A stretch of DNA of 64,000 nucleotides from an uncultured Glaciecola sp. (GTDB lineage Bacteria; Pseudomonadota; Gammaproteobacteria; Enterobacterales; Alteromonadaceae), in the NCBI GenBank assembly GCA_947496235.1, contig CANMCE010000009.1, positions 107,043 to 171,042 of the forward strand. Reading direction: 5' to 3'. Under the pieces are notes generated by a model. The model was not told the origin of the DNA and ran no database searches. It saw only the letters and a program-made list of their open reading frames with translations. Positions 25,401 to 32,343 of the stretch are shown here, in pieces (the first letter of the stretch is position 1; each line of letters begins with the position of its first letter). A program made the position numbers and the translations under genes.

Positions 25401-25604
25401 AGACCAAAAGCAATGACGGTAATAACTATCATTGCGGGTTTGCTACCTATCATGTTGGGTGAAGGGAGCGGTAATGAAGTTATGCAGCGTATAGCAGCGC
25501 CCATGCTTGGGGGCATGGTGTTAAGTCCCATCATTTCTATGTTGGTAATTCCATGCGCGTTAAAAATGCTTGGTCGATTTGGTGAAGCGCCTAAAAGTAA
25601 CTAG
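22485..25604 (+). CDS. cusA: CusA-type heavy-metal RND efflux pump
   Basis: Proton-driven inner-membrane RND transporter of the HME family, 1039 residues. The N-terminal membrane helix is followed by RIPVDAIPDLSDVQVIV, typical of HME-RND pumps. Methionines in LMYMPTTLPG, TMLETTIQLK and IDMLSTGVKTP match the contexts of the CusA copper/silver-binding methionines, which argues for monovalent metals rather than Zn/Co. The charged relay is within the membrane segments near GGIAIAVGALVDAAIVMIE. It is co-transcribed with cusB; no outer-membrane factor gene is adjacent on either side. Confidence 0.93.
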   Translation: MIKFLIDRSMRFPAIVLLIFTVLGIYGYLSLQRIPVDAIPDLSDVQVIVKTSYPGQSPQLVEEQITYPLSTGLLAVPKAKTVRGFSFFGDSYIYIIFEDGTDIYWARTRVLEYLNQISSQLPASAQPELGPDASGVGWIYQYALTDTTGNQHLGDLTTLQDWFLKLELQSVPGVSEVATVGGMKKTYQIVLDPQRLTQYNLSIQQVMDAVSANNGEVGGGIIEMAEAEYMIRSQGYLTSIEQIEQIPLGIMSAQASPLLLKDVAVVTNGPELRRGIAELNGEGEVVGGIVVMRQGENAMTVINSVKAKLEQLAKGLPEGVEIRTVYDRSTLIQSSVDNLQNKLLQEIIVVIVVCLLFLWHLRSTLVAMISLPLAVLLGFVVMWLLDVRINIMSLGGIAIAVGALVDAAIVMIENLHKHLHHYQQTQGKVAKGKAHWEIVKKSCFEVCPALFISLLIITLSFIPVFGLTSQEGKLFGPLAMTKTLVMAASALLAITLVPVLLSLLVRGHIKDESVNPISRVLTWLYAPMLKLSLKLPWLTILFAIAIAGSAYYPWQKMGSEFMPDLQEGDLMYMPTTLPGVSPAKAGELLQQTDRLIKTQPEVASVFGKVGRANTATDPAPLTMLETTIQLKDISLWRPGITLDDIISELDQRVQVPGLTNAWVQPIRTRIDMLSTGVKTPVGLKISGTNLTQLQATAVAVEQALGDLPETQSAFAERARSGRYIEIVPNRLALAQYGLNIMQVQQLVRYAVGGDEIGISVQGDKRFGINLRFPQDYRQSPEQLRDLPMRGNNGQWLTLGQVASIEIADGPALIKSENGRLMALVFVDLKDNVDIAAYIQKAQSHLQTEVNLPIGSSVTFTGQYEYMQRAEQSMQYLVPLTLLIILVLLYLTFNSFVQAFLVMASLPIALSGSLWLVYLLGYEMSVAVAVGMIALAGVAAEFGVIMLLYINRVRQDTDLPLDKAIYQGALQRVRPKAMTVITIIAGLLPIMLGEGSGNEVMQRIAAPMLGGMVLSPIISMLVIPCALKMLGRFGEAPKSN

Positions 25605-25798
25605 ATGACCTTCAGCACGAATAATGCATAAAGATAAACAGGCTCTACTATGACTCCGCAATAAGATTTGGCATGTCGCGGATTTGAATTTGTGTTAGAT
25701 TACATGCAAATAAATCTTATTGCGTGACAAATAAGTAAGTATTTTTACAGTAAAAATGAACATCTAATTTCTGTTAGTTTAATTTTTAGGGGCAATAC

Positions 25799-27895
25799 AT
25801 GAAGCATCCCCATACCCCCGATTTACGGGAAGGTACGGTTGAGGAAAAACGCAAAGAAATACTGTCATATTTTCTTGATGCCTTTTCCACTTATGAATCA
25901 CTTTTTTCAGTACTTAAAGACCAACAGGCTTTTTATCAGCGACCGGAAAAACTTCGTCACCCCTTAATTTTTTATTTTGGTCATACAGCCACTTTTTATA
26001 TTAATAAGTTAGTCCTAGCAAAAGCTCTAAAGCAACGAATTCAACCAAAATTTGAGTCATTGTTTGCCGTTGGCGTGGATGAGATGAGTTGGGACGATCT
26101 CAACGAAACCAACTACAACTGGCCCAAGGTAGAGGAAGTTCGCTCATATCGCCAACAAGTTAAAGAAGTAGTGACTGAGATTATTCAGAATATTGAATTT
26201 ACTATGCCCATTGATTGGGACAGTCCTATGTGGCCAATCATCATGGGCATTGAGCACGAGCGAATTCACCTTGAAACGTCCTCAGTTTTGATTCGTCAAC
26301 TGGATATATCTTATGTACAAGGCTCTGCTGACTGGCCTGCATGCCCAAATTCTGCTTCGAATCCAGAAAATAGACTCATCCAAGTGTCCCAAGGTGAGGT
26401 GAGTCGAAGTAAAAATTTTGATGACAACATTTATGGCTGGGATAACGAATATGGTGCCGATAATGCCGACGTTGCTAGTTTTAAAGCGTCTCAATACTTA
26501 GTTTCCAATGGCGAATTCTTAGCCTTTGTACAAGAAAATGGGTATCTAAATAGTGAATATTGGGAAGATGAAGGTTGGCAGTGGCGAGAATACACGCAAG
26601 CGACACATCCGCACTTTTGGCGAAAAACCCCAGAAGGTATCCTATATCGAACCATGTTAGAGGAAATACCATTACCTTTAAACTGGCCGGTTGATGTGAA
26701 TTATCATGAAGCAAAGGCATTTTGTAATTGGAAAAGTGAAAAGACGGGTAAAAATTTACGCTTACCATCAGAACATGAGTGGTTGAGACTTCGCGACTTT
26801 GTTGGTTTGACACAAGCAAGATACAGTGAAAATGCTAATATTCATTTATCAAAATTTGCTTCCTCTATGCCGGTTGACGTTAATGCTCACGGCGACTTTT
26901 TTGATATTATTGGCAATGTTTGGCAATGGACGGAAACGCCTATTTATCCTTTAGAAGGATTTAAAGTACATCCTTTATATGATGATTTCACCACACCTAC
27001 TTTTGACAATAAACATAATTTGATTAAAGGCGGGAGTTGGATCTCCACAGGAAATGAGGCCAGTAAAGATAGTCGTTACGCTTTTCGTCGGCACTTTTTC
27101 CAACACGCTGGATTCCGTTACATCGAATCAGACTTAGATATTCAAGTCTCTGATTTAGATTACGAAAGTGACACCCAAATTTCTCAGTATTGTGAATTCC
27201 ACTATGGCAGTGAATACTTTGGTGTACCTAATTTCCCAAAAGCATGCGCGCAACTATGTCTTAAACAGATGGAAGATAAACCTAAACGTAAAGCGCTAGA
27301 TCTTGGGTGTGCAGTGGGTCGAGCTTCGTTTGAATTGGCAAAAGCGTTTGAGCATGTGGATGGGGTTGATTTTTCAGCGCGTTTTATCAAAGTAGCAGCG
27401 GCATTTCAGGAAAGTGCTGAGATTCGATATACCCTAGTTGATGAAGGGGAATTAACCTCGTTTCATGTACAAAGGTTAAGTGCATTAGGGCTATCCAAAG
27501 CACCGAATATTGCCTTTATGCAGGGCGATGCCTGTAATCTGGCAACCAAATACGATAACTACGACCTTATTTTCATGGGCAATTTGTTGGATAGAGTTTA
27601 TAGCCCGCGCAAAGTGCTTAAGATAGTCACAGAACGGCTAAATGTGGGGGGGATTTTAGTGATTACTTCGCCATTTACTTGGCTTACCGAGTATACAGAA
27701 AAAAATGAATGGTTAGGCGGTTACAAGGAATCTACAGGGGAAACCTTAACGTCAACCAATGCGTTAGAATCAGCGCTGGCGCCTCATTTTAAACGTGTTT
27801 TTGGCCCTGTGGAAATCCCCTTTGTAATTCGTGAAACCAAGCGAAAATTTCAACATAGCTTGTCTGAATGCAGTGTGTTTGAAAAAATTCGATAA
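25799..27895 (+). CDS. ovoA: OvoA: 5-histidylcysteine sulfoxide synthase fused to 4-mercaptohistidine N-methyltransferase
   Basis: Bifunctional enzyme of ovothiol A synthesis. The N-terminal DinB-like and FGE-sulfatase part is a non-haem iron oxygenase joining cysteine to histidine; the iron-binding HX3HXE motif is EHERIHLE (His153, His157) and an upstream His62 lies in FGHTATFY. The FGE part (about 190-440) ends with GGSWISTGNEA. The C-terminal methyltransferase (from about residue 495) has ALDLGCAVGRASFELA and GVDFSARF. At 698 residues it has the length of full OvoA, longer than EgtB, which lacks the C-terminal fusion. It is a single-gene unit. Confidence 0.92.
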   Translation: MKHPHTPDLREGTVEEKRKEILSYFLDAFSTYESLFSVLKDQQAFYQRPEKLRHPLIFYFGHTATFYINKLVLAKALKQRIQPKFESLFAVGVDEMSWDDLNETNYNWPKVEEVRSYRQQVKEVVTEIIQNIEFTMPIDWDSPMWPIIMGIEHERIHLETSSVLIRQLDISYVQGSADWPACPNSASNPENRLIQVSQGEVSRSKNFDDNIYGWDNEYGADNADVASFKASQYLVSNGEFLAFVQENGYLNSEYWEDEGWQWREYTQATHPHFWRKTPEGILYRTMLEEIPLPLNWPVDVNYHEAKAFCNWKSEKTGKNLRLPSEHEWLRLRDFVGLTQARYSENANIHLSKFASSMPVDVNAHGDFFDIIGNVWQWTETPIYPLEGFKVHPLYDDFTTPTFDNKHNLIKGGSWISTGNEASKDSRYAFRRHFFQHAGFRYIESDLDIQVSDLDYESDTQISQYCEFHYGSEYFGVPNFPKACAQLCLKQMEDKPKRKALDLGCAVGRASFELAKAFEHVDGVDFSARFIKVAAAFQESAEIRYTLVDEGELTSFHVQRLSALGLSKAPNIAFMQGDACNLATKYDNYDLIFMGNLLDRVYSPRKVLKIVTERLNVGGILVITSPFTWLTEYTEKNEWLGGYKESTGETLTSTNALESALAPHFKRVFGPVEIPFVIRETKRKFQHSLSECSVFEKIR

Positions 27896-27908
27896 CTAGA
27901 TAACTTTG

Positions 27909-27930
27909 GGGCTAGTTGATTATCTAGCCC
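27909..27930. terminator. Hairpin between convergent ovoA and yceH
   Basis: GGGCTAG and CTAGCCC form a 7-bp stem with an 8-base loop between the two convergent genes. There is no T run on either side, so a terminator role is only possible. Confidence 0.4.
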
Positions 27931-27963
27931 TGAGTGGATAAGGAAATCTGAATCCTGTTTACG

Positions 27964-28617
27964 TTAATTTTCCAAGTCATCTAGTCTAGCTTTCAATTGT
28001 AAAACATCTGCTTCTAGCGCTGCTATTCTTTCTAGCGCCTGTTGCAAAGCATCATCTGATTGCAATGATTCAGTTTGCACCTGAAAACTAGATTCAAAGT
28101 CACTTTCTATATCGTGAGGATTAAACATCTGGCTATAACGAGACTCTCGTTTGCCTGGTTCTCTTGGCAGTTTGACTACTAGTGTCTCGCTATTAAAGTC
28201 GCTCAAAGACGTTAGGCAATCTTCTACTTCTTGTACATTGGCAAAATCTGCCAGACGATTGGTGCGGGTTCGTAATTCTCCCGGTGTTTGTGGTCCTCTT
28301 AACAACAGAACGCAAATAATGGCCCTTTGTTGTGGAGAAAATTTTAAACTGCTAAATTCTGTATTACAAAATCTGTGCTTGTACTTAACTACTCGACCAG
28401 AAGCTTGCTGGAACAATAAGTTTTTACCGTCTAGTTCGTCTAATACATTTTGCACTTCTTGTTCGCTAAGTTGCAATACAGGTTCGCGATTGCTTTTTTG
28501 GTTACAGCCCAAGGTTAAGCTGTTCAAAGATAGGGGGTATTGATCAGGGGTGGTAATTTCTTTTTCCAATAAAACCCCAATTACACGGGCTTGTAAGGCG
28601 GTTAGTTGAGTAATCAT
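27964..28617 (-). CDS. yceH: YceH family protein (DUF480)
   Basis: A conserved proteobacterial protein of unknown function with tandem winged-helix folds. It begins MITQLTALQARVIGVLLEKE and has the family stretch TTPDQYPLSLNSL and LLRGPQTPGELR. The C-terminal 40 residues form a predicted coiled coil (ALERIAALEADVLQLKARLD). It has 217 residues, normal length. It faces ovoA and lies 73 bases beyond the LytTR regulator gene on the same strand. Confidence 0.88.
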   Translation of the reverse strand: MITQLTALQARVIGVLLEKEITTPDQYPLSLNSLTLGCNQKSNREPVLQLSEQEVQNVLDELDGKNLLFQQASGRVVKYKHRFCNTEFSSLKFSPQQRAIICVLLLRGPQTPGELRTRTNRLADFANVQEVEDCLTSLSDFNSETLVVKLPREPGKRESRYSQMFNPHDIESDFESSFQVQTESLQSDDALQQALERIAALEADVLQLKARLDDLEN

Positions 28618-28690
28618 AGTCAGTATAATGCTAGCTAATTTGCTCGGATGTTAACCTTAATAATCTGAATTGGCTAGTGCTAGAATCTGG

Positions 28691-29392
28691 CTACAACGAC
28701 CATCGTTGTTTAAACAGCACTGCCTGTCTGCGCGAAATTTCTAGCTCTAGTCCATTTTTAAGTGTTACCTCGAAACCATTGCTAATAGAGGCTTCTATGT
28801 GTTCTATATATTGGGTATTGAATATCCAACTGCGACTGGCACGAAAAAAGGACGCTTGAGGCAAGCGGCTTTCTAACGCCGTCAAATTCTTATAAATACA
28901 GGGCGTTTTTGCTTCAAGATAGACTTTGCTGTAATTGCCTATAGATTCGAAGGCGATAATTTTGTGCAGTGGCACAAAGAAACAATGTTCACCGTCTTTT
29001 AAAAACACCTGACTGTCCATGGTCAAAACGTCGCATACTTTATTGGAATAAGCCGGAAGCTTATCCAATGCGGTAATCAAGCGTTCTCGGGTTACTGGCT
29101 TTAATAAATAATCTTTCGCATCATAATCAAAAGATTTAAGGGCATAATCATCATAAGCAGTAACAAAAATCACTTGAGGTGGGTGATCAAGTTGGTCCAA
29201 TAACTGAAAACCGTCGCCCCCTGGCATATTAATGTCGAGTAATAATAGATCTGGCGTGTATTGTTCAACCCTGGTTTTCGCTTCAATAATGTTACTGGCT
29301 TCTTGTATTTCATCAATGCCATCTATGCTTTCAAGTTGTTGTTTTAATTCCACTCGTGCCAGTCGACTATCGTCAACAATAAGAACTTTCAT
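28691..29392 (-). CDS. LytTR-family response regulator
   Basis: Two-component regulator with a receiver domain (1-115; acidic DD at 7-8, phospho-acceptor Asp53 in LLLLDINMPGGDG, the conserved Lys in YLLKPV) and a C-terminal LytTR DNA-binding domain (about 130-233; FFVPLHKIIAFESIGNYSKV and FFRASRSWIFNTQYIEHIE). The start MKVLIVDDSR at 29392 (233 residues) is preferred over a longer frame. Its ATG shares one base with the kinase stop (TAATG), so the two are translationally coupled. The target genes are not known. Confidence 0.92.
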   Translation of the reverse strand: MKVLIVDDSRLARVELKQQLESIDGIDEIQEASNIIEAKTRVEQYTPDLLLLDINMPGGDGFQLLDQLDHPPQVIFVTAYDDYALKSFDYDAKDYLLKPVTRERLITALDKLPAYSNKVCDVLTMDSQVFLKDGEHCFFVPLHKIIAFESIGNYSKVYLEAKTPCIYKNLTALESRLPQASFFRASRSWIFNTQYIEHIEASISNGFEVTLKNGLELEISRRQAVLFKQRWSL

Positions 29393-30423
29393 TATCCCAA
29401 CTCCAAGGGTAAACAAATTTTAGTGACCACAGCGTCATCTTGTTGACTTAGGTCGATGGATGCATCTCCATCATACAATAAAGCTAAACGGCGGCGGATA
29501 TTGGCAATACCAATACCGGATTTGAGTTTGTCTTGCTTTAAGATACCGGGATTAGTGACTATCACTATCAGTTTAGATGATTCACTATTTATTTGTATTC
29601 CAATTGTACCGCCAGAAACACTATGACTGAGTCCGTGTTTGATGCAATTTTCTACACAGAGCTGCAATAACATTCTAGGCACCAAACATCTGGTGCAGTT
29701 TTCGTCTATTAACTCTTCTGTATGTAATCTATCTTCAAATTGGATACTGCACAAAGCAAGGTAATCCCGCACGAATCCCATTTCTTTTTCTACTGTCACC
29801 TTAACACTTTGTTCTTGATTAAGGGCGTACCTTAGCATGTCAGATAAAACCGCCAACATCGTTCGAGAGCGCTCTGGATCTTCTAATATAAGCGCTCGAA
29901 TATTATTCAAACTATTAAACAAAAAATGCGGCTTTAATTGATTGGTTAACGCATCTAGTTGAGTATCCTGTAGAAGTTTTTGAGTTTGCTTTAATTGGCG
30001 CCAGTAGCTTATAGAAACATAGAGTGCGCACCATAAAAATAGTAGCGCAAGCATATTTAAAAAGTTGCCAGTGAACACTGATTTTATTACAAACCAACGC
30101 TGACTCGCGGGAATTGGGAATGCGTAGTCAGTGGTAGAAAGAATAAACACAATGCTAATCATGACGCTCACGGCCATGGCTGCAAAGAAGATGCTGGCGA
30201 GAATAAAATAAAGGATTTGCTGCCACATAACCCAATTTTTCACCAACTTTCGATACAGATATCGAATTCCGTGAGAGCCAAGTGCTGAGCAAGTAATTAA
30301 TATGGCGCCGTATAAAAATTCAAAGGGAGGATTAACAGGTCTTTGGGCAATTATGGTACTCGTAAAGGCGTAGACTAGCCCCCAAGCGCTTACTTGAATT
30401 ATTGCGTAAAGGGACAACCTCAT
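29392..30423 (-). CDS. LytS/YehU-type sensor histidine kinase
   Basis: Inner-membrane kinase, partner of the adjacent LytTR regulator. It has about four membrane helices in the first 140 residues, no separate periplasmic sensor, then a His_kinase domain with His166 in QLKPHFLFNSLNNIRALI and an HATPase end (VENCIKHGLSH, GIGIANIRRRLALLY). It has 343 residues. Its ATG shares a base with the stop of the serine hydrolase (TGATG), so hydrolase, kinase and regulator form a tightly coupled set. The signal is unknown; the short sensor suggests something in or near the membrane. Confidence 0.92.
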   Translation of the reverse strand: MRLSLYAIIQVSAWGLVYAFTSTIIAQRPVNPPFEFLYGAILITCSALGSHGIRYLYRKLVKNWVMWQQILYFILASIFFAAMAVSVMISIVFILSTTDYAFPIPASQRWFVIKSVFTGNFLNMLALLFLWCALYVSISYWRQLKQTQKLLQDTQLDALTNQLKPHFLFNSLNNIRALILEDPERSRTMLAVLSDMLRYALNQEQSVKVTVEKEMGFVRDYLALCSIQFEDRLHTEELIDENCTRCLVPRMLLQLCVENCIKHGLSHSVSGGTIGIQINSESSKLIVIVTNPGILKQDKLKSGIGIANIRRRLALLYDGDASIDLSQQDDAVVTKICLPLELG

Positions 30424-31379
30424 CAGTACTTTTCTTCCATTTGTTTAGCGATAGAAAAACCTGCACTGGTAATGTTTTTTGCTACGTTTGTCAAAATGAC
30501 GATTCCTAATTGTTTTTCCTTGTTAAAAGCGACAAAAGCACAAAAACCAGCGGTTTGACCTGCATGCCAAAGCCAGTCTTCCCCATGTCGCATCCAGCCC
30601 ATAGTCATGGAGCTATCTTCATTGGTAGCTAAATTTACCCAAGTTTGAATAGCTAAAGTAGTATCTTCTTTATGCAGAATACTTTGCACCATTGTTTTCA
30701 TATCTTGTATCGAAGCAATAACAGAGCCGGCACCCGCTAAAGCATCAAAATGCCAATTACTCACTTGTTCTAGACTAATATCATATCCTGATGCTAGCGC
30801 TTCGGGAACTTTATTTGGCACTGCAATTGCGGCTGTTTTCATGCCTAAAGGCTCGAAAACTCTTTTCTGCATTAGGTCCGGATATGAGGCTTTGAAATAA
30901 ATTTCTGCCAAGGTTGATACAACGCCGAAACCATAATTTGAATAGCTGAATGTTTTTTCACCTAAACTCACGTTGGCAAGATCATTAAATAACATGTCTT
31001 TAGTGTAAGTAGCATAGGGATCTGTCAGATCATCTAACGGCATATTTGTTGGTAATCGAGGTAATCCACTGCTATGACTCATCAGTTCTGCCAAGGTAAT
31101 ATTTGCTAGCACTGTATCTTCAGTAGCTAGATCTTGGATGGAAATTTGGCTAATCACTGGTTTGTGTATATCAATTTTATGGGTTGCTACAGGTTCGGCA
31201 AAAGCGAATGCGGTGACAGGTTTACTCACAGAACCTATTTCAAAAAGGGTATCCTTAGTAACCTTTAGCTTCAGAGCAGTATCTGCAAAACCATGGGTGA
31301 GAATAGAAGTGTCTTCAGCGGTTATTAGCGCAATAGCGACACCTTGTTGTCCAAAGTATTCAGACAACCAAGGTGTCAA
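30423..31379 (-). CDS. Serine hydrolase (beta-lactamase/class C PBP-like); N-terminus probably supplied across a frameshift
   Basis: Beta-lactamase-family serine hydrolase with the catalytic SxxK as SVSK (in FEIGSVSKPVTAFA), the second motif YSNYGFG, and the HAG-type third motif WLWHAGQTAGF. As drawn it starts at a TTG with only a weak AGG upstream. Its frame stays open back to about 31418, inside a run of nine As, where it would join the upstream minus-strand repeat protein with one more base. The visible part lacks a signal peptide although such enzymes are usually exported, and the upstream piece has one. I think it is the C-terminal part of one two-part protein. Substrate unknown. Confidence 0.8.
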   Translation of the reverse strand: MTPWLSEYFGQQGVAIALITAEDTSILTHGFADTALKLKVTKDTLFEIGSVSKPVTAFAFAEPVATHKIDIHKPVISQISIQDLATEDTVLANITLAELMSHSSGLPRLPTNMPLDDLTDPYATYTKDMLFNDLANVSLGEKTFSYSNYGFGVVSTLAEIYFKASYPDLMQKRVFEPLGMKTAAIAVPNKVPEALASGYDISLEQVSNWHFDALAGAGSVIASIQDMKTMVQSILHKEDTTLAIQTWVNLATNEDSSMTMGWMRHGEDWLWHAGQTAGFCAFVAFNKEKQLGIVILTNVAKNITSAGFSIAKQMEEKY

Positions 31380-31396
31380 ATCGCCTAGTTCAGGAA

Positions 31397-32071
31397 TTAT
31401 TGAGGGAGGGCTTTTTTTTTAAGTGTTAATGGCATAGCAGCACCTTGAATAAAGGTTCCTACCCATTCCCCATCTTGCCAGTCGGCTTGGTAATTTGCAT
31501 TTAGCATGCTTGATGTGAAACTCAAATCGTCATTAGTGATGCTAAATTTGTCTACCGGAATGCCGAAACTTTGTTGTTGTGGGCTATCTAAGGTAACGTG
31601 GTACTGATTGTTTAACACGGCCACTGCTAACACTAATGGTAAAGTAGCGCTCTTAGAAATTTGTAAGTCACCAAACCAGCGGGTTTCATTGTCTAACATA
31701 ACAAGACTTTTTGCGTCTAAACGTTTGAGTTCAATGGGGAACTTGCGTTGTTGGCTAAAAGTGCCAGAAAGTAAATCACCATCAAATGAGCCTTTAAAAG
31801 AAGCATTTAATTCTTTAACCTTAAATTCTAGGGTGTTACCTGTAATAGAAAACTCATCAACGGGTTTATCCTGCATTCCTTGATTAGGACTATCCAATAA
31901 CACTATGTAGCCATCATGGGTTTTATTTATTTGAACGCCTAAAACAATACCTGCATTAGGCGCAAATTCTAAAAGTCCGCGCCACTGACCTGAGTAATCG
32001 TCTGAAGCCTGAGTAGCAGAGGCGAAAATACTAAGCAGTAGGCTGAGTAAAATTGCTTTAATTAATTTCAT
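31397..32071 (-). CDS. Exported protein with two ~90-residue beta repeats; likely N-terminal part of the serine hydrolase
   Basis: Begins MKLIKAILLSLLLSIFASAT with a signal peptide cleaved near TQAS; GGAG lies 8 bases before the ATG at 32071. It has two related beta-rich repeats, each with LDSP then a VD(E/K)FSIT strand and a GTF then (I/L)(E/T)LK end. It has 224 residues and stops 5 codons after the A run at 31412-31420. Alone it is a protein of unknown function. With a -1 shift in the A run it reads on into the serine hydrolase frame. A longer start at 32083 is less well supported. Confidence 0.72.
   Translation of the reverse strand: MKLIKAILLSLLLSIFASATQASDDYSGQWRGLLEFAPNAGIVLGVQINKTHDGYIVLLDSPNQGMQDKPVDEFSITGNTLEFKVKELNASFKGSFDGDLLSGTFSQQRKFPIELKRLDAKSLVMLDNETRWFGDLQISKSATLPLVLAVAVLNNQYHVTLDSPQQQSFGIPVDKFSITNDDLSFTSSMLNANYQADWQDGEWVGTFIQGAAMPLTLKKKALPQ
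31411..31423 (-). other. A9 homopolymer: probable -1 frameshift point
   Basis: On the minus strand the sequence reads CTT then nine As then GCC. In the first frame it encodes Leu-Lys-Lys-Lys-Ala and stops 5 codons later. Backing up one base gives Lys-Lys-Lys-Ser and opens the serine hydrolase frame, which itself has a TAA at the start of the A run and so can only be entered here or at a weak TTG. An A-AAA-AAA heptamer in register is a classic slip site. A sequencing error or a fixed mutation would look the same. Confidence 0.65.
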
Positions 32072-32238
32072 AACTGTCTCCATAGGTTTTTACTCAGACT
32101 AAACTACTTTTGTTTATCACTGGGCAATTATATGACGACCGGTCTATATTCTTGTTTAACGGTAATTCCGCTATAAGTTAACAGATGTCGTCATATATAA
32201 ACACTTAGATTTTTTGATTTAGATTGTTGTTAGTATTT

Positions 32239-32254
32239 TGGTATGCCATTTGCA
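32239..32254 (+). promoter_or_regulatory. Sigma54 promoter for the fliK operon
   Basis: TGGTATGCCATTTGCA has GG and GC exactly 10 bases apart, an intact -12 TTGCA and a T for C in the -24 box. It lies 90 bases before fliK, in the gap between the divergent repeat-hydrolase and fliK genes. It explains how fliK-flhB can be expressed despite being cut off from the fliE promoter. Confidence 0.72.
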
Positions 32255-32343
32255 AAAGTGTAGATAACTCGGCTGATTGCATATTTAAATTGTTATTTAA
32301 ATCAATGCTATAGCTAACATACGGCGTTTAGGAAACTTTATAT

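Noticed and set aside
25799..27895. OvoA gene as EgtB (ergothioneine synthase)
   Set aside because: The C-terminal methyltransferase fusion and total length fit OvoA, and no EgtD-type gene is adjacent.
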